From contig JAEKFU010000657.1 of assembly GCA_016522385.1 (NCBI GenBank), forward strand, positions 1 to 5,487: a stretch of 5,487 nt of DNA. The letters are read 5' to 3'. The notes under the pieces are model-generated. The model made no database searches. It had not been told where the DNA came from and saw only the letters and a list, made by a program, of their open reading frames with translations. Both the position numbers and the translations under genes were made by a program. Origin of the DNA: Pseudomonadota bacterium (lineage in GTDB: Bacteria; Pseudomonadota; Alphaproteobacteria; Rhizobiales; Aestuariivirgaceae). This document shows positions 5,357 through 5,487 of the stretch, in pieces; the stretch's first letter is position 1, and every line of letters starts with the position of its first letter.

Positions 5357-5449
5357 TCAGAGCAAGTGAACAGCGGTACTTTGCTTCAGACGCCGCAGCT
5401 TTTCCAACGTCTGCTTTTGCAGCTTTTTGCTCCGTTGTTCATTCGTCAA
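5357..5449 (-). CDS. Possible 30-residue basic helical peptide, or start of a truncated gene
   Basis: On the minus strand a TTG at 5449 is preceded, six bases away, by AGGAG (5456-5460). It opens a 30-codon frame reading MTNEQRSKKLQKQTLEKLRRLKQ, strongly basic and helical with leucines spaced for an amphipathic helix, ending at a TGA (5357-5359). A second minus-strand frame enters from outside the window and ends at 5439 with ...INGPDTLLTGESVDE; the two overlap by 11 bases, as translationally coupled genes do. The frame may be a genuine small gene or the 5' end of a longer one cut off next to the direct repeat. I recognise neither product. An opposing plus-strand frame has no good ribosome site. 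Confidence 0.3.
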   Translation of the reverse strand: MTNEQRSKKLQKQTLEKLRRLKQSTAVHLL

Positions 5450-5487
5450 CGGACTCTCCTGTCAGTAGCGTGTCAGGACCGTTGATG

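Overview
The window looks like part of a genomic island in an alphaproteobacterium, probably one of the Rhizobiales. That placement rests on gene style only: a P4-type integrase of the DUF4102 class, a secreted Sel1-type remnant, and an adenine methyltransferase of a kind I associate with prophages and islands of rhizobia. Base composition is moderate, gene density is low, and there are broken genes and long AT-richer gaps, all of which fit accessory DNA. No rRNA, tRNA, CRISPR array or IS transposase was seen.

Layout. Positions 1-182 are the control and possible attachment region of the integrase, with imperfect direct repeats and a perfect 13-bp inverted repeat just before the ribosome binding site. 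A complete tyrosine recombinase gene follows (183-1484, +). Next is a decayed Sel1-repeat secreted protein on the minus strand (1624-2089), divergent from a small secreted two-cysteine protein (2276-2554, +). A strong GC hairpin lies at 2656-2684. A short cytosolic protein of unknown role is on the minus strand (2827-3090).

The most interesting part is 3141-5343. Two imperfect direct repeats of about 117 bp (3141-3257 and 5227-5343, same orientation, ungapped, 88 of 117 bases identical by hand count, 32 of 33 in the core) bracket about 2 kb. This segment holds a perfect TGTGA-N6-TCACA palindrome, a possible 34-residue membrane peptide, a 233-residue N6-adenine-type DNA methyltransferase (3653-4354) and, 21 bp after it, a 220-residue protein with a PD-(D/E)XK nuclease signature (4376-5038). 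The pair reads as a compact restriction-modification-like operon inside a repeat-bounded cassette. Restriction activity is inferred, not shown.

The right end (5344-5487) has no large gene. A 30-codon minus-strand reading frame with a good Shine-Dalgarno and a TTG start lies there, overlapping the last codons of a frame that enters from outside the window.
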